From positions 1 through 60,725 of IMG/VR virus record IMGVR_UViG_3300036985_003137: 60,725 bases of DNA; one strand, written 5' to 3'. Below the pieces are notes generated by a model. That model saw only the letters and a list, made by a program, of their open reading frames with translations, made no database searches and had not been told where the DNA came from. This DNA comes from a virus. A program made the translations under genes and the position numbers. This document shows, piece after piece, positions 1 to 11,100 of the stretch. Positions within the stretch are counted from its first letter, which is position 1. Each line of letters opens with the position of its first letter.

Positions 1-113
1 AAACTGTTAATGAGCGATTACGTAGTCCTCTTGGATTATTTAGTGTTCCTGAAACATTTACCGACAACAACATGCAACTGATCTTAGATAGATTAGCTGC
101 TTACTATTCTTAA
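1..113 (+). CDS. 3' end of an unidentified replication-region gene (partial)
   Basis: The frame starting at base 3 is open to a TAA at 111-113 and encodes the last 36 residues of a protein whose start lies left of the window. The visible residues are an ordinary mixed sequence ending LAAYYS, with no recognisable motif. It sits directly before the SSB gene on the same strand. In N4 that place belongs to the replication cluster (gp42-gp44 region), so a replication role is likely but only inferred from position. Confidence 0.6.
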   Translation, partial: TVNERLRSPLGLFSVPETFTDNNMQLILDRLAAYYS

Positions 114-141
114 TTTTCACAACAACAAAGAGAAAAACAAC

Positions 142-861
142 ATGTCATTATTAGCAAATTTAACTACCGACGATTCAATTGAAGATGAAAGAGATTCCGT
201 TGGTGGTGGTGGTGTATTAGAGTCAGGGATTTACAATGCAACTGTAACCCTTGCATATTTATCTACAGCAGCATCTGGTGCTACAGGCTTAGTTCTTCAA
301 TTTAAAACTGAAGATGATAGAGTTATCCGTAGTACTCAGTGGGTTGTATCTGGTACAGCTAAAGGATGTAAAAACTATTATGAACGTGATGGCAAGAAGA
401 ATTACTTACCTGGCTTCTTAATTGCTAATTCATTAGCTAAACTTACAACAGGTAAAGAGATTTCTGAATTAGATACAGATGAGAAAGTCATTAATGTATA
501 TAACCCAGAAGCAAAAGCTGAAGTACCTACGAAAGTTCCTATGATTACTGAATTATTAGGTAAAGAAATTACCATTGGTTTGATTAAACAAATCTCAGAT
601 AAAAGTGCTAAAGGTGATGATGGTCAATACCATCCAACTGGTGAAACCAGAGAAGAAAATGAGATTGATAAGTTCTTCAATGCTGAGTCTAAATTAACCA
701 CAACTGAAATTAAAGCAGGTGTTTCAGCTCCTACATTTATCACTACATGGGATCAAAAATGGTCTGGTGTTACTCGTGATCGTAGTACAAAAACAGGTGG
801 TACTGCTGGCGCTCCTAAAGGTGCAGTATCTAAAAAACCTGCATCTAGTTTATTTGCTTAA
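142..861 (+). CDS. Single-stranded DNA-binding protein, N4 gp45-like
   Basis: This 239-residue acidic protein begins with a short disordered stretch and a GGGG linker. A beta-rich core follows (about 25-150), and it ends in a Lys/Ala/Gly-rich tail closing with SSLFA. Length and layout resemble the N4 SSB (gp45), which coats single-stranded DNA in replication and recombination and in N4 activates late transcription by host RNA polymerase. It lies just before a RuvC-like resolvase gene, as expected for a replication/recombination block. The start follows a purine-rich stretch rather than a classical Shine-Dalgarno. The call rests on size, composition and synteny; no catalytic motif is expected for an OB-fold protein. 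Confidence 0.7.
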   Translation: MSLLANLTTDDSIEDERDSVGGGGVLESGIYNATVTLAYLSTAASGATGLVLQFKTEDDRVIRSTQWVVSGTAKGCKNYYERDGKKNYLPGFLIANSLAKLTTGKEISELDTDEKVINVYNPEAKAEVPTKVPMITELLGKEITIGLIKQISDKSAKGDDGQYHPTGETREENEIDKFFNAESKLTTTEIKAGVSAPTFITTWDQKWSGVTRDRSTKTGGTAGAPKGAVSKKPASSLFA

Positions 862-870
862 GGAATAATT

Positions 871-1158
871 ATGTCAGAAATTGAAGAAAAGGTTGATGTT
901 GTAGAATCCCCTACCTCATTTGCAATTGAATCTATTGATCAGATGTATAGTCTATTCCATCAGTGGCATGCAGAGAAATGTGGAGTATTAAACCATATGC
1001 TTAACATACCTGAAGGTACAGTTATTGAAGACTCAGCTGGTATTAAGCATGAGCTGTCTAATGAATACCTAGCCGGATTTAAATCAGGTGTAGAGGTGGC
1101 ATTAATCGAACTTACAGAGATGCCATTTACTATTACACCTAGTGTCGAGCCTACTTAA
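871..1158 (+). CDS. Hypothetical protein between SSB and resolvase
   Basis: A 95-residue acidic protein (many Glu in the first 12 residues) with no recognised domain. The start is supported by an AGGAAT ribosome site 9 bases after the SSB stop. The 3' end overlaps the resolvase frame by 17 bases, so the three genes are probably one translationally coupled unit. The position matches a conserved small N4-like gene of unknown function near gp46. Confidence 0.7.
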   Translation: MSEIEEKVDVVESPTSFAIESIDQMYSLFHQWHAEKCGVLNHMLNIPEGTVIEDSAGIKHELSNEYLAGFKSGVEVALIELTEMPFTITPSVEPT

Positions 1159-1702
1159 GGTTATTGGACTTGATCCCTCCCTAAGAAATTGGGGAGTGGT
1201 TGTTGCTACACTAGATCAAGCCAGTAATGTCTTAACTGTTCAATCTGTTTCTGTTATCCAACCTGACCTATCTAGCTTAAGTACTAAAAAGCAAAACCTT
1301 TTAGACTTAGCTTCATCTATCTGGCTTTATTCTAATGTCCTTAGTCTCATTAAAGATGCTGACATTATCTGTGCTGAAATTCCTCAAGGGAGTCAATCAG
1401 CCAGAGCTTCAATGGCATCTGGAATATGCCTAGGGGTACTAGGAAGCCTTGCTAATCAAGTTGATTTACCCTTTATTACGGTATCACCTCACGAGGTTAA
1501 ATTAGCCGGATATGGGTCAAGATTGGCTACTAAGAAACAAATGATTGAATGGGCTGTAGCAAAACATCCTGAAGCCATATGGCCTATGTATAAATCCAAC
1601 GGTCAGATGGTAATTAATGAAGGCAAGGCAGAACACATGTGTGATGCTTTAGCTGCAATATACGCAGGAATGAATCATCCTGCTTTTATCACCCAATTAT
1701 GA
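1142..1702 (+). CDS. RuvC-like Holliday junction resolvase / RNase H-fold nuclease
   Basis: The 186-residue protein shows the RuvC pattern: a first strand IGLDPSLRNWG (Asp near residue 11), a central acidic strand IICAEIP (Glu near 80), and a C-terminal helix with EHMCDALAA (Asp near 168). Family members cut four-way DNA junctions with two metal ions, here probably resolving replication intermediates before packaging. The only sensible start is a GTG at 1142 inside the upstream gene; there is no clear Shine-Dalgarno, so coupling to the preceding gene is likely. The fold call is good; the exact substrate is inferred. Confidence 0.8.
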   Translation: MSSLLKVIGLDPSLRNWGVVVATLDQASNVLTVQSVSVIQPDLSSLSTKKQNLLDLASSIWLYSNVLSLIKDADIICAEIPQGSQSARASMASGICLGVLGSLANQVDLPFITVSPHEVKLAGYGSRLATKKQMIEWAVAKHPEAIWPMYKSNGQMVINEGKAEHMCDALAAIYAGMNHPAFITQL

Positions 1703-1711
1703 GAAATTATT

Positions 1712-1981
1712 ATGAGAATCCAATTATCTTCCGCTGAAATTTTAAAAGCTGTACACCAATATGTTGGTACATTAGGTATTAACCTTTCCAATAAAGCTGT
1801 CAATATTGATTTTGTTCAAAGACAGAAATTAGGGTTAACTGCTGATGTCACTATTATAGATGAATCTGATTCAACTAGAATTATTGCAGGTGGTACTTTA
1901 GAAATTACTGATGTATTACCTACGGCTCCTAATGCTCCGATTAATGACTTAACTGATGATACTCAAAGTATCTTTAGCTAA
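1712..1981 (+). CDS. Small conserved hypothetical protein
   Basis: An 89-residue soluble acidic protein with no recognised motif. The N-terminal half looks helical, the middle beta-rich (TADVTIID, GGTLEITDV), and the end is a disordered Asp/Pro/Asn-rich tail. It follows the resolvase by 9 bases and its TAA shares the final A with the ATG of the next gene, so it belongs to the same transcript. Its position matches small genes near N4 gp48-gp49 of unknown role. Confidence 0.65.
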   Translation: MRIQLSSAEILKAVHQYVGTLGINLSNKAVNIDFVQRQKLGLTADVTIIDESDSTRIIAGGTLEITDVLPTAPNAPINDLTDDTQSIFS

Positions 1982-2157
1982 TGAGTACCATTAAGGGATT
2001 CTTATATTTCCTTTTAGCCTGCATTGTTGGAGGCATTGGAATATCTATTATGACTGCGGGAGCATTAATAGGGATTCCTTTGTTGTTTAGTTTAGGAATT
2101 TTTGGTGTATTCATGTTCATAAAAGAAGCCAGAGATCAAGATTCAACAGACCTATAA
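1981..2157 (+). CDS. Small two-helix membrane protein
   Basis: A 58-residue frame starts at an ATG overlapping the previous stop codon (TAATG). It is very hydrophobic, with two probable transmembrane helices (about 5-25 and 28-46; residues such as FLYFLLACIVGG and LIGIPLLFSLGIFGVF) and a charged end KEARDQDSTDL. It is the last gene before the bidirectional terminator. Role unknown; an inner-membrane peptide is all that can be claimed. Confidence 0.6.
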   Translation: MSTIKGFLYFLLACIVGGIGISIMTAGALIGIPLLFSLGIFGVFMFIKEARDQDSTDL

Positions 2158-2163
2158 CAAATT

Positions 2164-2189
2164 AGCCCCCTTAATTGGGGGCTTTTTTT
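2164..2189 (+). terminator. Rho-independent terminator between convergent modules
   Basis: A 7-bp perfect stem (AGCCCCC / GGGGGCT) with the loop TTAATT is followed by seven T residues. It ends the rightward SSB-resolvase transcript 3 bases before the stop end of the leftward vRNAP gene. The T tract favours rightward termination; the leftward side has only a weak TAAT run. Confidence 0.85.
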
Positions 2190-2191
2190 AT

Positions 2192-5100
2192 CTAAACTAA
2201 TAAGCCAATAGTCATCCGTTTATATAACGAATCCCAATATCCAAATACCCCATCCCTTAGTGGATTATACCCAGCATGGTGTATTAATGAACTATCTGTA
2301 ATCACAGGACCTAGATGGACTAGTTGATTAAATAACAGCATCGTCATTACTCTACCAGGTTGTTCTTTAGAAATTCTAACTAACTCTTTCTGAATATATA
2401 AGAAATATTTAGTAAAGAGTGTAAATCCCATATCATCAGAATACTGCAGAGTGCGTTGCATAGGCGTAGAGTATTGAACGAATGCACTATTTGCTCTAGC
2501 TACGGCATCAATGTGTACCATTGGATTAGTTTTATTCATTTGGTGTTGATACATCGCATATCTAGCTACAAAATCTGATAACTGAGTAATATGTGCTAGT
2601 GCTTTATATGCACCAGATTCTCTAGTCATTAACACTGCTTTAAGGGCTGTTAGAGCTGAGGCAGGAATACCTTCACTCATGATATCAAACTGTTTTTCAA
2701 GCTGTGTTCTAAAGCCAAATTCAGCATCTGCATCAAGATCTTCTACAATTGTAGGTAGTAAACCCGCTTCAATTAAAGGAGTCACAGGATTTCTTTTGAT
2801 AGCGTCTTGCAGCTGTATAATTTGTCGCTCATCCTCTTTAGTTGCACGCCCTAACTCTTTCTTCAGTAGTAAAGCATCAAGGTGTTTCTTATCATTAAGA
2901 TACTGTGTTGCCCCTTTAAAGGCCACTGAGAAGTAATGTGCCATATTCTTTAATGGAATACCTTCTAGCATTAACCTAGATACGTTACTAAAAATATTAC
3001 CAAGTAAAACTGTACCACTAACAACAACAATTTTATCCTTCATATCAGACACAATTTCTTGCCATCCAGCTTCTGCTCTTGTTACAAACATAGCAGCACG
3101 TTTAGCATACCGTTTAGCTTCTGCTGGAGATTTACCTCGTGCTTTAGCGGACATCTCTAAGGACTCTTCAACAAAGGATATAACCAGCTTCTGAATAATA
3201 TTAATAGACTTTAGGTCCATTATATTGTCAGACTGACCTGCTTCAAGGCGATGAGCTCTTTCATTATTAGCTCTTTCAAATGGTGCTGCCATAGATACTT
3301 TACGATACCCAAATACCATATCCAATGTTTGATTGTTAACCATAATATGTTCGTTACCAAATATGTCTAATGCAGCTGCTTTAGTTTTTTCAGGTAGTCG
3401 ATACCAAATTGATCTCAGTTCTGCATCTTCAGATTTAGGACCTACTTCTACCATCTTCTGTCTATCAACAGCATTACTAGCAGTGAAATTATCAAACAAT
3501 GCTTTCATAGCTTCTTTATTGTGTTCTTCAGTACTTTGCTTTCCTAAGAGCGAACCAGCTAATGTACCTAGCACAGCATCAAAGCTATTACGTCTTTCTA
3601 ATACTGAGTTCTTCATATTCTCACTCATTAGATATACCCAGTTAGTTATGACACCTTCTGAGTTATATTCAGGAGCCATATATGCTTCAGCTATATTAGG
3701 ATTAAAAGCTATGGCATATGTTGCTGCTTTCATACTACTACGTTTCGATTTGATGTGTGCTCTTGCTTCAGCTTCTTTCAGGCCTTCTGGGGTATTGAGA
3801 TTTTGTTCCCCTGTTGTAACCCTAACTTCAGTAGACGAATTGCTGCCCATCTGCATAACCCCACCTACTTGTGAAGGTGGTTTCATATCACGCTGGACAT
3901 AATAGTGTCTTGGAGACTGATCAGCATCATCTGGATCCCGTTGTAGTTCACCTACTTGCTCATACCCAAGCTCCCTTAATCGCTTTCCTTCTTTATCATC
4001 CCCAACACGGATTTTAGTGAAGGGATTATACTTTTCATGGATGTTACCAAATGGTGCTTTAGAAGGATCACTGTCATAGATATTTGTTAACTCAATATGT
4101 GCTAAATGAGCGTGCATAAGTAACGCATACTCCATACCATTGACCTCTTCTTTAGGTCTTGCAGCTTCAATCTTCATTACCTCACTAACAGCAGCCCTAT
4201 CTACTTCAGGCGTATGTCTTAATGTAAAGAGTGTTGCTAACTTTGAAACCATAGGCTCAATTTCATCTATCTTGGTTTGAGTAAGTTTATTATTAGCTTC
4301 CCCAAAACTGTGAATGATCTGATACACATTACGTTTCAGAACTTTAACCTTAACTTCACCTGTAGCACTGTAGTACCCAAGACCTTCTGCATTAGTAAGC
4401 ATTTGATTATAGGTAGCATCACTAGATGTCAGAGCATTCTTTAGTTCTAGGGACTGAGCTGTAATGTGCTCTTCTAACTTAGTTGGATCAGCTAGTAGGT
4501 TTTGCATTTCTTGAAGTGAATATCCTTTAAGGAGTGCACTCATGTTGGATTTTAATACAACAGCAGTAATAGCATTCTTCACAGCAGGAGTAAGATTCTT
4601 ACCCTTGTTAACGAAGGTTTCCAAGACATTTTTGGTTGTACTATCAATCATAGTTTTACGGTCTTTATCTAAGAGATCTCGACCTAAACGTAACAGCTCT
4701 ACCCATTGATCATATCCTTTTACGTTATTGATTAAACCAGCAACGACACCTAACTTACTTCCTTTTTTAGGGTCATTAAGGAGTGTTAACATCATAGATA
4801 GAAATTCTTGCTGTTTGTGTGAAACGTGTTTCTTCACTAACCCTGCAATAGCTCGAACCAGTACAAATCTATTATGCTGAACGAAGTGTGAATCTAAACC
4901 AGTAATAACACTCTTACCTGCAGCGTTAGCTAACTTATCTAACTTGGACTCTACGTCACGTATTGGAGATGCCTCAGCTTCTCGTTGTAACTCAAGGACA
5001 GCTTGATAGGATAATTCAGTATCAACTAATTTACTGATTAACGTATCAAGTCGGTGATTACTAAGAGATGACTCATGTGTGCTAGTCCATCCATGTATTG

Positions 5101-8100
5101 CATCTAAGATCTTCTCAAAGATTGATTGTAGTTTCTTTGCCCATGACTGTTTACCTTTACTGGTTTTGTTTACGACGTGTTTATCCAATAACGCATGAAA
5201 GCCAGGATTAGTTAATCCAACTGCAGCAAACCTTGCTAAGTAATCTGATTTACCTTCTGCATTTAACGTAACTTTAAAGATTGAGTCATAAAGGTGTTCT
5301 GCTTCTTTGGTTGATGTAGTACCAAAGTCACTACCGTAGAATTCATTAGGTGTGAGGGTAGTTCTAACTGATTCATACAAGGCTCTTAGGTCTCTGTATG
5401 CTTGGAAGGTATGTAGCTCATTTCCTTTACCAAACGCAGCAATAGTGGCATATACCTGTTCCATGACAAAGGCTTGTTTACTATCTGTAACTAAACCAGA
5501 TTTAACTAATTCTTTGCTAAGTGGTGTGAGATTTTCCGAAGCATTTCTTTTCCACACTCCAGCAGCATCAAGTTTCTTAGATTTAATAGCCGATTTAATA
5601 ACACCAAAGGGTCCATGGAGCTTAGTAACTACAGAGTTAAGTAAAGATTTAAGGTGTGTTTCAAATGCTGCATCTGTTGTATTACTTGATAAGGCATCAA
5701 AGGTCTCTGTGGTCGAAAAGTTGGTCGTAGCATTAGCTTTCATAGGGAGATTTAGGTTAGCCTGGTATACCTCTTTAGTTTCCTTAGCTACATCAATTAA
5801 ATCAGATATATCATCTATGAAGGTACGTAATCCTGTTGCGTCTTTATCGGTTAGACCTAGAAGATGTTTAACAGCATTTGTAAATTGTTCCCATCTTTTA
5901 CTTATTACACCTTTAATTTTATTGAGCACATTTTTTTGAAAGTCGGTATCTGTTAAACCATGTGCAACAAATTCTTGTAACATAGCGAACTTAGCTTCCT
6001 TTGAGGTAACTGCATTCGGTTGGGCTAGAAAGTCACCGTACTGCTCTACTAAACCTGGATTAGCTTCTTCAATTGAAGTCCTTAGACGCTCCAAACTGTT
6101 AATAGCATTTCTGGCTTTGATGTTTAAACTGTCACTACCGAGTGTTATACCTTGTTGGCTCTTATCAATTGTGTTTGCTATGGAAGCATGTATTAACTCA
6201 TGTAGTAAGACAGCTGCTATAGAATCAGTTTGCCCCATCTTTGGTGTCATGATGATAATACGTTGACCATCCTCGTCTGAAATGAATCTGCCTAAATCGT
6301 CTTTATATGTGTGTGCCTCACCATCTACTTCTGGATCCAGGTAATAAATCTCCAGATTATCAGGTAATAAGGGGACGATTTGCTCAAGTAATTTTAGTTT
6401 ATATGCCTCTTCCTTTTCTACACTTAATGCTGCTTTTAACTCTTCGTGTATCTCCCCAAATGTTGTGGCTTTTTGTAGTGTATCTATTAAAGTAGACGGA
6501 GTTATGGACATACCTAACTTGTGTGTAGCCTTGTTTAATGCTGCCATATCTTTAGGCTTATTAATTTCTGAAAGTTTCTTTTCGATACTTTCGCGATATT
6601 CATCTGTTACTAGGGCTTCTGCACCATTACGAGAATACTGATTTGCACTACCTGTTGCGTTAAGTGCCTCAAGTTTAACTCTATCTACACTAATAGCCTG
6701 AGCTTGGAGATCTCTATGCATGTCGGCAAGATTAGTCCAACCAAGTTTTTTTGATTCTGTAGCCACCATGTCATTTATAGAGTCTAGCTCTTCTGTAGTT
6801 AAGTCTTGTTTACTTAACCATACTATTTGTCTTTCAATAGTATCTGCTAGTGCTTGAGTAGGTGAGTAACTTATCATCAGTTCAAGGAAGGCCTCATTAA
6901 GATATTTAGTCATAATAGGCAAACCATCTATACCACCAACAGCAGCATCGAATAGATTGAGTGTAACTACTCCATCTTTTCTTGCCTTTTCACGGGCTAA
7001 GTACATTACAGCACTATCAAAAGAATGAGTCATTCTTGAGATTGTTGCAACAGCCATAGGACCAAATCTTCGAACCATTGCTGCATATAGTTTAGATTGG
7101 ATCTTATCCGCTCCTGTGATTACATTGATGTCATGATTACGATTATCATCTGGTATATTGGTGTCTTCCATCAATAACATGCCAGTATATATATTATCAG
7201 GATCAGATGAAGCTGTGGGCAGCATAGGTAATCCACCCTCTAGGATCATACCGTCTAATATTTTATCCATCTCTTCGTTAGATAAGCCTTCTAGGGCACG
7301 TCGAGTATCGCTTATATTATTTGGATCAAGAGTACCTGAAAATTCCATAGTGACTCCCTTTGTCTGATCCTTTACAAACTCAAGAGTTCCTTTACTTATG
7401 GATGCAGCAACCCGTTTTTCATACTGGTTAGCAGCAATTGTGCCCATAATACGTACAGCAGTATTGATCTTTTTTGTGTGTTCTAAAAAGTGTTCAAAGG
7501 TTACTTTCATAGAGTCAGTAATACTTTTACCTATGGTTATTTCATATGTAGCTCTAATTGCTGTCTCTAGCCCATGATTAAAGATAGGACTAGGATCTTG
7601 GATAATATTTTCCCCTTTCTGTATATACCCCATTAATTTTAGTGCGGATGTATTTGCAGGAATCGGTGTGTATGTACCTGAATGTTGAGGATGTAGTGCT
7701 GCAATAGTATTTAAAGCAGTAATAATACTTGCTCTGGTTTCTGCATTCTCTAATTCTCGTGATGCATACGCTTTAGAAATTACATCCTTAATTGTGATTA
7801 TGAAATCTGAACTAGTTTTAACTAATGCTGTATTGATACCTGCCCCAAAGAAAAACATTAATATAGGTTCTTTTACTACTTCTCTTAATGAATCTGAGGG
7901 GTCATTAGTATTTTCCTTTTTCATTTTTCCAATAAAGTGTTCTATTGCTCGTAGAGTTATTAGAACTTGCTTACCCAACACATGCTGAGTTTTATACTTA
8001 GTGATTTTTAGTTTTATTCCTTTGGTGGCGGCTGCTGTTAAACGTACTACTGCTTGCATAGCAGTATTCATATAAAGATCTTTACCGCCTTTACTTTTAT

Positions 8101-11100
8101 AGTCATCAAAGTGGGTTAATGCATCTTCAAGTGTATAAATACCAAATTGTTTATTAAATTCAATAGATTCTTCTACTGTTAGGTGTGCTCCTAATAGGTT
8201 TGTCGCAATAGCAGCACCATTAGTTTTACCATCTGATTCTGATGTAATGGTAGTAGTAAAAGAATCATCACCATTATTTTGGGCAAACTGTCTTTGAGCT
8301 AATGCCATTAAACCAGCAAACGCATGTGTATCTGTTTTAGCTTCTTGAACAGTAGCTACTACTATTGATTGATCTTCTTCTGTTAGCGTTCCGTTATCGC
8401 CTTGTTCTAATAACCTAACTAATGCATCAATAGCAGGCTGATATTTAGAGTATTTATTATCCAAATCTTCATTTAATTGAGCTGCAGTTTTAAGGTCTAA
8501 TGATTCAGCAACAAATTGCTCAAATACATCCATCTTTAAAGTATCAGATCCATCAAGCTTAATTGTTGTTTCCCAAGATTTATGGGACATGAGCCATCTT
8601 ATAACTTTACTAGACTGAGGATTAAAGACTTGACCTACAATCCCAGTACGTTGTTGTACGTACATTTCAGTTGAAAAGAATACTGCAATATCTTCAAGAC
8701 TGGGGTACCCTGCCATGAATCCTTTTAATTTATTTATGCTATCAAGTATGCCTTTTTGAGATGCTTCTACTCCAGGCATAAGATCAGCATGTACTAGTGG
8801 ATGTGTTCCACTAGGTGAGTATAAAGCAACATTTCCTGCTATGAGCTCTTGGTTCGTATCACTAAACCCCATGAAGGCACGTGATGTAGTAGCTGCAACG
8901 CCATAAGCTACTTTGTTTTCTGCTGCTATGTCATCACGAATTCTGCTAGGTACAATATGGTTATTGTCCTGTACATAATTAAAAGCTTCTGTACGTATAA
9001 TTTCAGCCTCTTTTTCATTGTCAAAAAGCTTAGATATAAATTGTTTAGAGGTCCTATTATAGATGATTAGTTCAGATACCTTATCAGATAACCTGGTTTT
9101 ACCATTTACTGGAGCCCCTTGTGCTAATTTAATAAAGGAGTGCGGTTTCTTCTGATCAGCTGTCTTTTGAGCTGGTGGTAAATCCTTATAGTATTTTGAG
9201 TCCTGAGCCAGTTGAATGTCCATCTCGGATATTTCAAAAGATTCCAAGTACTTATCTTTTATAAGAGCAGCAATAACTCTTCCACCAATAGACGTAGCTA
9301 GTTCGGGTGAAATATTATCAGGTGTTGCACTATTCTCTTTAATTGCTAACAATTTGAGTACGGTTTGTCCGATCTCATTTGCGGCTGCATTCTGTGTTGA
9401 CGTGGCCTCAGGAAATAACCTCAATAGTGCGACAGGTGTATTTTTTTCTTTCCGACCTACTAGAGCATTAGCCATATCTCCTGTAGGGATCCTACCTTCT
9501 AAAGACACAATATAGCTGTATGCACTAGCAGCAAATGCAGAAGCTAAGTTATCATCTATACTTAAAGTACCATCCTCTTCTACATTAATAAGGTCACTAG
9601 ATCTGTCTCTTCTTTCATTTGTTGGGGTTGATTTTATATTAACAATATTACCACCTTTGGCCGTGAAACCCTGTGCACTGAAACCAGCTAATATAGTATT
9701 ACTTAGGTCAGTTTTTAAGTCTCTAAAGTGCTTAAAGGCATCATTCTGTTCTTTTGTTACATCTTGACCTTTATTCAATTTAATAAGGGCAGCTATAGAC
9801 TTAATTGAGGATATAACATCTCGTGTTTTAGTTAATACAGTACTACCTAATTTTTGTATTAGGGTTTCTGACGTACGGTCTTGTATGCGTTTATCAGCTT
9901 TAGCTTCATCAGTTTGGTTATACTCACGGCCTGCAATAAGGCTTGATAATTCAGATGATTTGGCAGGGAATTCTGCTATCTCAGCTTCATGTTTAATCTT
10001 TAAGGCAGCAAGAGCTTTTTCATATTTCTCAATGTCTTGCTCTGTTCTATCGTTTTCATCACCTAAGTCCCGAATCTCTTCAGCGTGTCTTTGATATAGT
10101 GCTTCTTCTAACTTATCGACTTCATTAGGGACTCTTGTAGTAACTACTGCTTCTGGGTTATTGGTTACTGCTTTTTCCTCAGCTATCATCTTATTTAATG
10201 CATCTGGATCTGGGGTAGTATTATCTTCCTCAAATGTAGTGTCTTCTTCTGTACTAATATTACCTGGATCTTGGGTATTGGTAGTTGTACCTGTAGTGCT
10301 ACTGTTTGTCTTTCCAGGTGCGGTCCAGAGTGAGTATTTAATACCTTCTATGGTTTCCTGGGGTGTTTCGGTATAGCTTTTAGATTCTAATAAGGCTGCA
10401 GCTCGTTTTTCACCTGCCTGTGGATCTGTTGTTTCGTTGTGAGCATCTTTATCTCTTTGGTCTTTATCAAAGGTCATAAAGCTTGCCCCTTTCTCAATAC
10501 CAGCATTAACACTTTTTGTTATATTTTTGTGGTCAAATTCCTTATTCACATTGAGAAATATCACATCATCTTTGGAATAAACTGTTGAGTTTACAATATC
10601 TAAGGAACTCTTCGTTGCATGATCTCGCCACTGTTTAGTAATGAATGCAGATATTGATTTTTTACCTTTCGCCTCTTCCCCAATAATATGTGTTGCTATA
10701 TTAGATAAGGCTATATTTGTCTTATTCTTAGCATTAGCTGGGAGTGTTACCGTAATTTCCTTACCTACAGGTGTTTTAGCTGTGTTATTAATAGATTCAG
10801 TAGCACCTCCTTCTGTACCTACACTATCTGTTGATTTAACTACTGGTGGGTTACTAGTAGTAGCTTTTGTATTAGTAGTAGTAGTAGTAGTAGTAGTAGG
10901 TGGCACTATTGGTGGAGGGGCACTTGTAGTAGGGGCAGCAGTCTTACCTGTAACATGGCCTAACATTGATTTTAGATCATGTACTTCTTGTTGTATTCTT
11001 CCATAAGGACTGATGCCTGTTGCTAAGGTTTTTTGAAAGGTGTCATCTCCGACAGTATAATTACCTGGAACAGCTTGAGCTTCTATACCATCAATTAGGT

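Noticed and set aside
3333-5939. Rightward frames of 189 and 195 codons inside the vRNAP gene
   Set aside because: They lie opposite the polymerase frame, have no ribosome sites or recognisable domains, and composition is that of a complement of coding DNA.
8630-8650. Gln1573 as the changed arginine of vRNAP motif I
   Set aside because: Aligning the following FNPQ with T7 places Arg1567 at the motif arginine, so the residue is not lost.
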